A stretch of DNA of 64,000 bases from Tropicibacter sp. R16_0. Its GTDB lineage: Bacteria > Pseudomonadota > Alphaproteobacteria > Rhodobacterales > Rhodobacteraceae. Numbering within the stretch: position 1 is the first letter of the stretch; the number at the start of each line of letters is the position of its first letter. Under the pieces are notes generated by a model that ran no database searches, was not told the DNA's origin, and saw only the letters and a list, made by a program, of their open reading frames with translations. The DNA lies in the NCBI RefSeq assembly GCF_017743935.1, contig NZ_JAGHRE010000003.1, positions 186,001 through 250,000 of the forward strand, given 5' to 3'. Made by a program: the position numbers and the translations under genes. Shown piece after piece: positions 17,603 to 25,906 of the stretch.

Positions 17603-18262
17603 ATGGAAAAAAGCAAATCCAGTCAGCGATTGAACCTGGAACCTGACATGCCTGAGGAGGCTGTGGAAATTCTGCGGGCTTCCGGTGTTCGCCGCACTTA
17701 CAGCGCAAATCAGATGGTCGTGAACATTGGCGACGAGTTTCCGGAGCTGTTTGTCGTTGAGAAGGGGCGGTTTTCCATTTCCATCATAGATGACCTTGGG
17801 AATGCTTGGATCTATGGCTACCTGGGCCCGGGTTCGACTTGGGGCCTCAAGGCCGTTCTTACCGAACGACCGGCAGGGTTCGTATTTGAAGCAATCGAGG
17901 ACAGCGCGGCGGTGTGCATAGATCGCACAACGCTATGGTCGCTGATCGACAACGATGCCGTGGTGCGGCGCGGCGTCATTCTTAGCCTGGGGTGGAGCGT
18001 TACAAAGGCAACCGAGTTTGCTCACAAGGAACGCACGCTGCCGCTTAGGGTAAGGTTGCGGTCCTTCCTTTTGGAGCACGCAGATGACGACGGAGTTTTG
18101 AAGCTGACCCAAACCGACATGGCCCGCATCCTGGGCGTTTCGAGATACGCGTTGGGCTCTCAACTGCAGAAGTTGAAGCAATCGAGCCTGATCGACATCA
18201 GGTACGGGCAGGTCAGAATTACGGACTATGACGGGCTGCGGCAAAACACTGTTTCAAAATAA
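17603..18262 (+). CDS. Crp/Fnr family transcriptional regulator
   Basis: About 219 aa from the ATG at 17603 (the GTG at 17549 adds an unlike N-terminus). The N-terminal cyclic-nucleotide-binding-type beta-roll (about residues 20-125; LGPGSTWGLKAVL) leads through the long dimer helix to a C-terminal winged HTH (LTQTDMARILGVSRYALGSQLQKL). No N-terminal Cys set for an Fe-S cluster, so it is not an FNR oxygen sensor; the ligand is unknown. A 5-6-5 inverted repeat (18274-18289) directly downstream is a candidate binding site in front of the SnoaL gene. Confidence 0.9.
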   Translation: MEKSKSSQRLNLEPDMPEEAVEILRASGVRRTYSANQMVVNIGDEFPELFVVEKGRFSISIIDDLGNAWIYGYLGPGSTWGLKAVLTERPAGFVFEAIEDSAAVCIDRTTLWSLIDNDAVVRRGVILSLGWSVTKATEFAHKERTLPLRVRLRSFLLEHADDDGVLKLTQTDMARILGVSRYALGSQLQKLKQSSLIDIRYGQVRITDYDGLRQNTVSK

Positions 18263-18273
18263 ATAGGTCAGAT

Positions 18274-18289
18274 TGCCAACACATTGGCA
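18274..18289. promoter_or_regulatory. Crp-type inverted repeat upstream of the SnoaL gene
   Basis: TGCCA-ACACAT-TGGCA is a perfect 5-6-5 dyad, the spacing bound by Crp/Fnr dimers, with a core unlike E. coli TGTGA. It lies 12 bp after the Crp/Fnr gene and 61 bp before the GTG of the next gene. Confidence 0.6.
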
Positions 18290-18350
18290 GTTTGCGCAGG
18301 TCCAAGCGTGGTCTTCTTGTTGCACAAACGCAAACCGGGAGGACCAAACC

Positions 18351-18845
18351 GTGAAAAGACTGCTGCTTTTCTGTCTCTTCATCACATTGCCATTGTTCGC
18401 ACAGGCCCAGCAATTTGTGGACGCCGCGCACCTCAAGGACCGCGTTTTGATCGCTGATCAGCTGGCCCGCTACTCGCAGCTGTGGGACCGCAAGGATTCC
18501 GAAGGGATCTCAATGCTGGTGACTGAAGATGGCGCATTTGAATGGCATCTGACGGGGGCCGAAGAGCAGCCCCCGATTGTCAAAGGGCGTGAAAACGTCT
18601 TGAAGTACGCGCGCCACGCTCATGAGAAGCGACTGGCAGGCAAGCAATCGCGGCATCATTTTTCCGGGCTGGTGTTCGAAGAATTGTCAGAAGATGAGGC
18701 TGTCACAGAACACATGCTTCTCGTGACGCAGGTGGTTCCCGGCGAGAAGCCCGTGGTCACGGCCACAGGCATTTACAAGATAAACTGGAAGAAGACGGAT
18801 GAAGGCTGGCTGATGTTCCATCGCAAGCTCTATGTTGACCGGTGA
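18351..18845 (+). CDS. Secreted SnoaL-like (NTF2-fold) protein
   Basis: 164 aa from the GTG at 18351, with GGGAGG 8 nt upstream. Signal peptide of about 20 residues ending FAQAQ. The mature part is a SnoaL_4/NTF2-like domain: RVLIADQLARYSQLWDRKDSEGISMLVTED, then IVKGRENVLKYAR, HHFSGLVFEE and a C-terminal WLMFHRKLYVDR. Such folds host hydrolases or isomerases, or simply bind small ligands; no catalytic set is certain here. It sits downstream of a Crp/Fnr gene with a matching operator, so it is probably its target, and upstream of a BASS transporter. Confidence 0.85.
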   Translation: MKRLLLFCLFITLPLFAQAQQFVDAAHLKDRVLIADQLARYSQLWDRKDSEGISMLVTEDGAFEWHLTGAEEQPPIVKGRENVLKYARHAHEKRLAGKQSRHHFSGLVFEELSEDEAVTEHMLLVTQVVPGEKPVVTATGIYKINWKKTDEGWLMFHRKLYVDR

Positions 18846-19168
18846 AAAGCGGACTGTCGTGGGTGAAACCTGCTGCGACGGCCATTCAGCACGGCACTTC
18901 CGAAGAATTCACGCCTCTCGAATAGGTCGAGCCACCGGTGCCGACTTGCCACTCAAACGTTGTTGTCTTCCGAAAGGTAAACGGATGCCCCCTTTTGCCA
19001 GGGAAATAGCAAGTCGTGCCGATATCTGCGCTCTGGAGCAGTCACCATTGAGCGCGCAGGTCCCACGCGTGGATTCTGAACGCTGAAAACCTGAGTAAGC
19101 CGTCTTGAAAAAGGCCGTGGCAAAGTGATCACACAATTGTTCTGATGGAACAAATCTAGGGGAAAAGA
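18846..19168. other. 323-bp spacer with no recognised gene
   Basis: No credible ORF or strong terminator seen. The last 30 bp hold the ribosome-binding region of the transporter (GGGGAA before the ATG at 19169). Confidence 0.4.
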
Positions 19169-20071
19169 ATGATTGGTCTTGTTGAACAGATAGGCTTGGT
19201 TCTGATGGTCTTTGTGATCATGCTTGGCATGGGGGCAACCATTGAGATGTCCCATCTGAGAAAAGTGGTCACGACCCCAAAGCCCTTTGTTGTCGGGATC
19301 TTGTGTCAGTTCGGGCTGATGCCTTTGATTGCCTTTGGCCTGGCCAATGCCTTTGATTTTCCGGCTGCCATCGCGCTGTCCCTGATCATGGTTGGCGCAA
19401 CCCCGGGCGGCACGACGTCCAACCTGTATACCTACTATGCCAAGGGGGATGTGGCGCTCAGTGTTTCGATGACTGTTGCTTCGACGGTCATGGCCATTGT
19501 GATGATGCCGCTTGCGATCGCATTCTACGCGGGTCAATACATATCGGCCGAGCTGCAGGTGCCCTTTTCCAACATAGTCGTGACCTTGATCCTCGTGATG
19601 GTGCCAGTTTCAATTGGCGCACTGGTCCTTCGCTACAGTCAACGCTGGGCGGTCCGACTTGAGAAAGCCAGCGGCGTTGTTGGCATTGTGTTGATTGCCG
19701 CGCTCATCGTTAAGTTCCTGATCGAAAACACACAGCTTTTCTTGTCGACGCCCAAAACGGTGATTTTTGCCGCCATTCTGCTAGGGCTGGCCGGGTTTGC
19801 GTCGGGATACCTGTGCTCGATGCTGGCAGGCTTGAATGCGAAGAACGCCAAAACGGTTTCCCTTGAGACGGGAATTCAAAACACGCCCCTCACGATCGCC
19901 ATTATCACGCTCAGCTTTGCGTCATCCGCGCAACTTGAAGAGATGCTTCTGTTCCCGACATTCTACGCGTTTTTCATTGTCATCACGTCAGGCGTTGTTG
20001 CCCTTGGTTATCGCTGGCTGTTTCGGGGCGACCGTCTTTTGCTGGCTGCCGGGGCACAACAGGACCTTTGA
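19169..20071 (+). CDS. BASS-family (bile acid:sodium symporter-like) transporter
   Basis: 300 aa inner-membrane protein with about nine to ten hydrophobic helices. Diagnostic segments are the crossing helix region VGATPGGTTSNLYTYYAKGDVALSVS and the second crossing region SLETGIQNTPLTIAIITLS, both characteristic of Na+-coupled BASS transporters, which import organic anions such as bile acids, pyruvate or pantoate precursors. The substrate is unknown. Preceded by the SnoaL gene, and possibly under the same Crp/Fnr control. Confidence 0.92.
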   Translation: MIGLVEQIGLVLMVFVIMLGMGATIEMSHLRKVVTTPKPFVVGILCQFGLMPLIAFGLANAFDFPAAIALSLIMVGATPGGTTSNLYTYYAKGDVALSVSMTVASTVMAIVMMPLAIAFYAGQYISAELQVPFSNIVVTLILVMVPVSIGALVLRYSQRWAVRLEKASGVVGIVLIAALIVKFLIENTQLFLSTPKTVIFAAILLGLAGFASGYLCSMLAGLNAKNAKTVSLETGIQNTPLTIAIITLSFASSAQLEEMLLFPTFYAFFIVITSGVVALGYRWLFRGDRLLLAAGAQQDL

Positions 20072-20131
20072 CTTCATCCTTTCTGTGAAATCATGGCGAA
20101 ACTGATGCTGAATGGCGCGACCCACCGGTTT

Positions 20132-20147
20132 CTTACAGATTTGTAAG
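20132..20147. promoter_or_regulatory. Response-regulator box, first copy
   Basis: CTTACA-GATT-TGTAAG is a perfect 6-4-6 dyad, like the TTACA-N4/5-TGTAA boxes of CzcR/CopR/IrlR-type OmpR-family regulators. It is 64 bp before the small membrane gene heading the operon that encodes such a regulator. Confidence 0.7.
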
Positions 20148-20211
20148 TCTCGGGTGAGCCAGCTTTCAGTATCGGCCCCCACGTCTTTTCTAGTGATCGA
20201 AAGGACGTGAC

Positions 20212-20388
20212 ATGAATTCTCTCAAAACCTCCCTTGCTACAGCAATCGGCATCCTCCTGGCGGTGATCCTGGTGCCCGTTGTCGCCATTTTCGGAACGTT
20301 GATGCTCGGCTTCATGTTTGGACTGTCGCTTGTTGCGGTTGCAACTGCGGCGGCGATCAGCGGACGGAGCAAATGGGCGAAAGCCTAA
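20212..20388 (+). CDS. Small membrane protein, 58 aa
   Basis: MNSLKTSLATAIGILLAVI... to GRSKWAKA, with AAAGGA 6 nt upstream of the ATG at 20212. Nearly the whole protein is hydrophobic, with two adjoining transmembrane segments (about residues 8-28 and 30-48) and a basic C-terminus. No family recognised. It is the first gene after the 6-4-6 box and is followed 63 bp later by the ferric-reductase-like gene, so it is probably the leading gene of the two-component operon. Confidence 0.75.
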   Translation: MNSLKTSLATAIGILLAVILVPVVAIFGTLMLGFMFGLSLVAVATAAAISGRSKWAKA

Positions 20389-20451
20389 CCGGAAAACGTG
20401 CCTGCACCTCAGCTCGAAACCCGGCCCCCAACGACAAACCGGAGATCTAGA

Positions 20452-21786
20452 ATGTCCCGAAAAACACTGATGCTGGCCGCAGGTTTTGTTATGGCGCACG
20501 TCATTCTGGTTGCTCCGTTTGTGCCGCTGGCAAACATTTTGCCTGCCAGCCTCGGGGCGCTGTCCATGAGCTCCATGTCCCTCACGCTGATCCTTGCAGC
20601 CCGGTGGCGGATCGTTGATCGGGTGATGGGGGGACCGGACAAGTCTTATGGCGCACACCGTTGGCTGGGCTTCTTTGCACTGGCAGGCGCGCTTGGTCAT
20701 TGGGCGACGGCGGAAACCTTTGGTGCCGGTGTTGTGCCTTTCTTGGCGGAAAGTGGTGAAAGCGTCGGGTGGTTGGCTGCGATGGGGCTGCTTTTGTTGA
20801 CTTGTGCCGCGATGGTGCGGGCAATTCCATATCACCTGTGGAAGGCCAGCCATATGCTGATGGGGCCGGTTTTCTTGTTGGCAGCGTTTCACACCTTCAT
20901 TGTTGCGAGCCCGCTTGCCGTTGGTGTCGCTCCATGGACGTTGATGGCCGTGGCGTCCGTTGTCGGGTTGTTGGCCTGGGGGCAAACCCTGTTGCGCAAG
21001 CTTGAACCGACAAAGCTTGTGGCCGTCGAAAGCGCCGTACCCTTCGACGGGGGCGTGGATGTCACGTTTTGCGCCGACAATCCGATGCCCAGTTTTCGGC
21101 CCGGACAGTTCGCCACGATCGCCCACAACACCGCGCGCGCGGAAGCGCATCCCTTTACGATTGCCGGTGGCAGCGAGACCACCCGTCGTTTCGTCATCCG
21201 TTCGGCAGGGGATTGGACCGACGAGTTCGTCAACACCGTCGCGGTGGGGGACACGTTCCGCCTGGGGCGCGGTGTCGGGCGATTTCTGCCGCAGGTGCAT
21301 GCAAAACGCACAGAGCAGCTTTGGGTCGCGGGCGGCGTCGGGATCACACCCTTCATGGCGGCGCTGGAGCGCATGGAGCCCGACAGCAATGCCCGCGTGA
21401 CCCTGATCTACTGCATCAGATCGCGTAGCTCGGCCGGGGCAATGGCTGACGTCGAACACCACGCAGCGCGGCTGCCGCAGGTCGATCTTTATGTATTAAG
21501 CGACACGGACGGTGATAGGCTGACACCAGCGCGCCTGACGCAGATCATGCGCGAGATGAGCACAGAGGCGCAGGTCTATCTGTGTGGACCAGAGGGGCTC
21601 AAGGTGATGGTCACTACCGCATGGGAGACGCTTGGTAAAACCGGTCGCGTTCACAGCGAGCGCTTTGATTTCCGAGGCGCCTATGGATTGACGGATCTGA
21701 TTTACATTGGCAGACCCGCTCTTGTTGCGGCCCGAGACTGGATGGCCAAGCAAAGGGAGGTGCCGAATGCGGCTTCTGGTACTTGA
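20452..21786 (+). CDS. Ferric-reductase-like transmembrane flavoprotein
   Basis: About 444 aa. The ATG at 20452 follows GGAGATCTAGA; the upstream GTG at 20398 is unlikely. The N-terminal half has about six membrane helices with paired His for b-type heme (HRWLGFFALAGALGHW; YHLWKASHM; AFHTFI). The C-terminal half is a ferredoxin-NADP-reductase module: FAD-binding RPGQF and HPFTIAGG, NAD(P)-binding AGGVGITPFMAAL and the late YLCGPEG. It probably moves electrons from cytosolic NAD(P)H across the inner membrane to an acceptor. Its 3' end overlaps the response-regulator start. Confidence 0.9.
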   Translation: MSRKTLMLAAGFVMAHVILVAPFVPLANILPASLGALSMSSMSLTLILAARWRIVDRVMGGPDKSYGAHRWLGFFALAGALGHWATAETFGAGVVPFLAESGESVGWLAAMGLLLLTCAAMVRAIPYHLWKASHMLMGPVFLLAAFHTFIVASPLAVGVAPWTLMAVASVVGLLAWGQTLLRKLEPTKLVAVESAVPFDGGVDVTFCADNPMPSFRPGQFATIAHNTARAEAHPFTIAGGSETTRRFVIRSAGDWTDEFVNTVAVGDTFRLGRGVGRFLPQVHAKRTEQLWVAGGVGITPFMAALERMEPDSNARVTLIYCIRSRSSAGAMADVEHHAARLPQVDLYVLSDTDGDRLTPARLTQIMREMSTEAQVYLCGPEGLKVMVTTAWETLGKTGRVHSERFDFRGAYGLTDLIYIGRPALVAARDWMAKQREVPNAASGT

Positions 21787-22444
21787 AGATGATCCCAAGC
21801 TTGGTCCCTGGGTCGAAAAGGGGCTGCGCGAGGCAGGCCATGTGGTCGACTTGTTCACGGATGGAAAGGATGCGCTCTTTGCCGCTATAGATCAAAGTTA
21901 TGATGTTCTGGTTCTGGATCGCATGGTGCCTGGGCTTGATGGCCTCTCGGTCCTCAAGGCGCTAAGGCAGGCCAAGGTAACCGTGCCCGCAATCTTTCTG
22001 ACAGCGTTGAGCGAAGTGGATGATCGCGTCGAGGGGCTGCGCGCCGGTGGCGAAGACTATTTGGCCAAACCCTTTGCGTTCAGCGAGCTGTTGGCGCGGG
22101 TCGAAGGGCTTGCACGAAGACCAGGCGCCTCTGAGGAGACCGCGTCCCTGCTGGCCGCCGGGGATATCACCATCGATCTGCACAAGCGCACCTGTGTGCG
22201 ACAGGGGCAACCCGTGGATCTGAACCCCAAAGAGTTTCAGCTGCTCGAAGTTTTCCTACGCTCGAAGGGCCGTGTGCAGACACGCACCATGCTGCTTGAA
22301 AAGGTCTGGGACATGAACTTTGATCCGACAACGAGCGTTGTGGAAACTCACATCAGTCGTCTGCGTGGCAAGATTGAAAAGCCGTTCGGGGACACCGTCA
22401 TCCGTAACATTCGCGGCACCGGCTATGTCTTTGAGCAGGTTTAA
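21767..22444 (+). CDS. OmpR-family response regulator
   Basis: 225 aa from the ATG at 21767 (AGGGAGG upstream). The receiver domain (1-115) has phospho-acceptor D51 in VLVLDRMVPG, plus acidic E8-D9-D10 and a KPF motif. The C-terminal winged helix (125-222) has NPKEFQLLEVFLRSKG and VVETHISRLRGKIEK, with an RNIRGTGYVF wing. It starts within the flavocytochrome gene and overlaps the kinase by 20 bp. Its binding box is likely the CTTACA-N4-TGTAAG element found before both flanking transcription units. Confidence 0.96.
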   Translation: MRLLVLEDDPKLGPWVEKGLREAGHVVDLFTDGKDALFAAIDQSYDVLVLDRMVPGLDGLSVLKALRQAKVTVPAIFLTALSEVDDRVEGLRAGGEDYLAKPFAFSELLARVEGLARRPGASEETASLLAAGDITIDLHKRTCVRQGQPVDLNPKEFQLLEVFLRSKGRVQTRTMLLEKVWDMNFDPTTSVVETHISRLRGKIEKPFGDTVIRNIRGTGYVFEQV

Positions 22445-23705
22445 TTCGCTGTTCCGACTGTCTGCACTGCGGCAGGCGCTGGTTCTGCTTTCCCTCTTTT
22501 CGTTGATTTCGATCATCGCCTGGGGGGGCACCTATTGGTTGGTTCAAAGCGAAATGCGCCGGGCTGTTGATGACCGGCTCAACCAACGGATGGAGGCGGC
22601 AATCACCGCCTTGGCGGCAGGTGAGGGTTTGCCGACACCGGAGGATGGCGAGAGCATTCGGTTGACAGACGAAACCGAAGACATGGGATTTTGGACAGAC
22701 CCGGAATTGGGTGAGGAAACGCGTTACTATCAACGCCAAACGCCCCATGGCGTGCTTGTGCTGGGCGAAAACACAGAGCGCCAGGAAGAGCTTAGGGACA
22801 TCCTCGCCGTGGGGATGCAGCTCAGTCTTTTGGGCAGTCTTCTAGCGGCTGGCATTGCTGCGGTCTGGATGGCCCAAAAGGCGCAGAAACGATTGAACAT
22901 CATTACAGACGGATTGGCGGACATCGCTCAAGGTCAGTTGGACAAGCGCATTGTTCTACTGGGAAACGATGACCTCAGTCTTGTGGCGGGTCGAATTAAT
23001 TCGACTACCGCACGACTTGAGCAAGCGATGACCGACATGAAGGTGCAATCGTCGAACATCGCGCATGACTTGCGCACACCTTTGGCCAGGCTCCGGGCCG
23101 AGGTCGAGACGTCATTGTCGTCATTGGTTCAGAACGGCCGTGCTGTGACCGAAGATGACCTGATAGAAGCTCTGGATCAGATCGACCAGATTACCGGAAC
23201 GTTCGAAGCCTTGCTGAGGCTTGCCCGCATCGAAAGTGGCGCGGACCGAGCGGAATTCACGGCTGTTTCCCTGGATGGATTGATAGACCGGGTGTTGGAG
23301 ACCTTTAGCCCGGTTGTCGAGGCCGCTGGTCACGAAATCAAGATTGAAAGAATTGCGCCCGCGTCGGTGCACGGCGACCCGAACCTGCTCATGCAGCTTT
23401 TGGCCAACCTCATCCAAAATGCGCTCCGCTATGGACGCCCAGGCCAGACGATCACGTTGCGTTGCCATCAGACGCTTCTGTCGGTCAGCGACGAAGGGCC
23501 AGGAATTCCCTTTGCAGAGCGTGAACGTGTCCTTCAGCCGCTGTATCAGATGGAATCTGCGCGCCAGGGAGAAGGGTTTGGTTTGGGCTTGCCCCTTGTT
23601 CAGGCGATTGCCGAGCTTCACGACGCAGAATTTTCGCTGGCGGATGGGCCAAATGGAAAAGGATTGACGGCCACAATCAGATTTCCAGCAGAGGCGAAAT
23701 TGTAA
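22425..23705 (+). CDS. Sensor histidine kinase
   Basis: 426 aa. The ATG at 22425 (MSLSRFNSLF) lies 20 bp inside the response regulator gene. Membrane helix at about 16-38, a periplasmic sensor region of about 85 residues rich in acidic residues (EDGESIRLTDETEDMGF), second helix at about 130-150, HAMP (150-205), HisKA with H214 in IAHDLRTPLARL, then an HATPase with N box NLIQNALRYG, G1 DEGPGIP and G2 GFGLGLPLV. The acidic periplasmic loop could bind cations or cationic peptides (inference). Confidence 0.95.
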   Translation: MSLSRFNSLFRLSALRQALVLLSLFSLISIIAWGGTYWLVQSEMRRAVDDRLNQRMEAAITALAAGEGLPTPEDGESIRLTDETEDMGFWTDPELGEETRYYQRQTPHGVLVLGENTERQEELRDILAVGMQLSLLGSLLAAGIAAVWMAQKAQKRLNIITDGLADIAQGQLDKRIVLLGNDDLSLVAGRINSTTARLEQAMTDMKVQSSNIAHDLRTPLARLRAEVETSLSSLVQNGRAVTEDDLIEALDQIDQITGTFEALLRLARIESGADRAEFTAVSLDGLIDRVLETFSPVVEAAGHEIKIERIAPASVHGDPNLLMQLLANLIQNALRYGRPGQTITLRCHQTLLSVSDEGPGIPFAERERVLQPLYQMESARQGEGFGLGLPLVQAIAELHDAEFSLADGPNGKGLTATIRFPAEAKL

Positions 23706-23772
23706 TCTCCGAGTAAATCCAACGACAATCTGATCGCTGACTTCTCTGCCCAAACAGGCGGGAGCGTTCAGA

Positions 23773-24405
23773 ATGTCACCCTTGAATACACGTGTTTTAC
23801 GTCAGCTGACGTGGTGTGCAGCACTCATCCTTTTGGTCGGGGCGACCCTTTATCCCAGCGATATGGAGGGTCACTATGCGGTGTCCCGAAACGGTCAGGA
23901 CAACGCGCTTGTCACTGGCGTCGAAGACTATGGGCGTCATCTGAACACGCTCATACCGATCGGGGTCGCAATTGCGCTGAGAGATGTTAAAGGCCTTTGG
24001 CAAATTGGCGCTGTAGTTTTGGCGGGAACGGTGGCAACGCACGGTCCCAAGCGGCTTCTCAATGACGTCGAGATTTTGGGAACCCGATTGGGTCAAAGGC
24101 CACACGGTGGCGATCACAATTTGCCCTCGGGGCATTCGGCATTGGCCAGCGCGGGCGCATACATAGCGGTCAGGCGGTATTCGAAATGGTTCGGTGTGGT
24201 GGTCTGGCCCATCCTGCTGCTGACGATGTACGCCCGCTATATGCTGGATGCACATACGGTTTCGGCAACCATCGCTGGAGCCGTCACGGGCATGCTTGTT
24301 GCCAGCGTTTTCATCCGCCCCTGTTTTCGCCTCCGTCGGATCCTGGTTGATCGCAAACGGCGCCTGCCACCGCGTACTGAAAGCGGACAAGCCGCTTTGG
24401 TCTGA
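23773..24405 (+). CDS. PAP2-superfamily membrane phosphatase, motif 3 altered
   Basis: 210 aa with an N-terminal membrane segment and several further helices. Motif 1/2 elements are clear: RPHGGDHNLPSGHSALASAGA. Motif 3 reads ARYMLDAHTVSA, so Arg-x5-His is kept, but the Asp normally four residues after the His is Ala. The canonical Lys of motif 1 is also not in its usual place. PAP2 proteins beside two-component systems often act on lipid A or undecaprenyl-phosphate; activity here is uncertain because of the altered motif. Starts 67 bp after the kinase gene, likely the same operon. Confidence 0.85.
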   Translation: MSPLNTRVLRQLTWCAALILLVGATLYPSDMEGHYAVSRNGQDNALVTGVEDYGRHLNTLIPIGVAIALRDVKGLWQIGAVVLAGTVATHGPKRLLNDVEILGTRLGQRPHGGDHNLPSGHSALASAGAYIAVRRYSKWFGVVVWPILLLTMYARYMLDAHTVSATIAGAVTGMLVASVFIRPCFRLRRILVDRKRRLPPRTESGQAALV

Positions 24406-24432
24406 TGAAACGGCCATTCCGGACTGTGCTTG

Positions 24433-24448
24433 CTGACAAAACTGTAAG
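24433..24448. promoter_or_regulatory. Response-regulator box, second copy
   Basis: CTGACA-AAAC-TGTAAG matches the 6-4-6 box at 20132 except for one base of the left half-site. It lies 85 bp before the PepSY-MRJP gene, making that gene a second target of the same regulator. Confidence 0.65.
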
Positions 24449-24533
24449 TCCCTCGACAGCCTAACGTGACGTGCAGCCTTTAGCTCTGAACCGAAGACGC
24501 GCCAGAGCCCACGCGTCACCAAAGGAGCACAAA

Positions 24534-25859
24534 ATGACATACCTCCAGATCACGGCACTCACCGCATCTCTTGGGCTTCTTACGGTTCCTGCCGTTGCGC
24601 AGACGAACGAAAGCAAGCCTTTGACAATCGAAGAGGCCGTCGCCATCGCGCTTGCTGCGCAACCCGGCACGGTGGCCGAAGCCGAGCCAGATGAGTTCCA
24701 AGGACGCCCGGTGATCGACATCGAAATCGTGAACGATGCCGGGCAAGAAGTTGAATTCAGGATAGATGTCGCGACCGGGGACATCCTGAACACATGGATC
24801 GATGACGATCCAACCGATGATCCTGCCTCGGCGGATGGAGCTGAAGGGTTTGGCGCACTGGAGATCGTTGCAGCCTCGCCAGACTTTGCGATGAACGGCG
24901 TCACCGTAACGCCGGATGGACGCGTGTTTGTCAGTATTCCCCAATGGACGGAAACCAAGTCCCCTTCGGTTGCCGAAGTTTTATCCGGCGGCATCATTCG
25001 CCCATATCCCGGGAACGATTGGAATGAGTTTGACCTCTCCAAGCCGTTTGACCGGTTCATGAACGTGAACGCCGTGCATTCTGATGGTGCGGGCTCGTTG
25101 TGGGTTGTGGACTATGCAGGGCCAAACTTCGGCCCGTCCATCAAAGGCGCTCAGAAACTGGTTCAGATCGACCTTGCCTCCAACCAGGTCGCACGCGTCT
25201 ATCGCTTTGGCGATGATATTTTGCCGGAAGGCGCGCGGCTTAATGATGTCCGGGTGGATGCGGAGCGGGGCGTTGCTTATGTCTCGGAATTCGGCGTCGG
25301 GGCGATCATCATCGTGGACCTGGAAACGGGTGATGCATTTCGGGCGTTGGATCAACACCATTCAACCCGTGCGCATCCCGATGTGTTGACGACGTTCCTT
25401 GGTAATCCGTTCCGCACCGATTTCCTGCACGTCAATGACATCGAACTGAGCCCCGACGGAAGCACATTGTATTTTCAGCCAACGGGTGGGCCAATTATGT
25501 GGCAAATTCCAACCGACAAGCTGACCAAGCCAATCGAAAACGCCCTGCTCGAGCCGCATGTAACCGTCGCTGGAAAATCCATGACCATCGGTGGGATGAC
25601 CCGGGACGATGATGGTCTGCTTTATCTTGGCAGTGTTCAGGACAACGCCGTGTGGACCATGGACCCGGACACAGGCGCCACGACGCGGATTGTTCAAGAC
25701 GACAGGCTTCTTTGGCCAGACGCCATGAGCGTCAGCTCGGATGGCTATCTGTTCATTCCCGCTCCGCAACTGCGGTTGTTGCCAAAGCTGAATGATGGCG
25801 TCGACCGAACGCAGGGTGACTTTACCCTGTTTCGGATGCGTCTTCCCGCGTCTGATTGA
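24534..25859 (+). CDS. Secreted PepSY-MRJP/SMP-30 fusion protein
   Basis: About 441 aa from the ATG at 24534 (AAAGGAG upstream). Signal peptide to about residue 23 (LLTVPAVAQ). Residues 28-90 form a PepSY-like domain (LTIEEAVAIALAAQPGTVAEAEPDE ... VEFRIDVATGDIL). Residues 105-440 form a six-bladed propeller related to major royal jelly protein/yellow and SMP-30: FAMNGVTVTPDGRVFV, NAVHSDGAGSLWVVD, LNDVRVDAERGVAYVSE, VNDIELSPDGSTLY, WPDAMSVSSDGYLFI. It would act in the periplasm as a lactonase-type or ligand-binding protein. The PepSY part suggests association with the redox/metal response. Confidence 0.85.
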   Translation: MTYLQITALTASLGLLTVPAVAQTNESKPLTIEEAVAIALAAQPGTVAEAEPDEFQGRPVIDIEIVNDAGQEVEFRIDVATGDILNTWIDDDPTDDPASADGAEGFGALEIVAASPDFAMNGVTVTPDGRVFVSIPQWTETKSPSVAEVLSGGIIRPYPGNDWNEFDLSKPFDRFMNVNAVHSDGAGSLWVVDYAGPNFGPSIKGAQKLVQIDLASNQVARVYRFGDDILPEGARLNDVRVDAERGVAYVSEFGVGAIIIVDLETGDAFRALDQHHSTRAHPDVLTTFLGNPFRTDFLHVNDIELSPDGSTLYFQPTGGPIMWQIPTDKLTKPIENALLEPHVTVAGKSMTIGGMTRDDDGLLYLGSVQDNAVWTMDPDTGATTRIVQDDRLLWPDAMSVSSDGYLFIPAPQLRLLPKLNDGVDRTQGDFTLFRMRLPASD

Positions 25860-25906
25860 TCTCTCAACACTCCAAGCTTCCTACCTTACAGAAAAGGACC
25901 TTACCA

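Noticed and set aside
20074-21462. 462-aa minus-strand ORF over the flavocytochrome
   Set aside because: Antisense to an obvious heme/FAD/NAD protein; no domain recognised.
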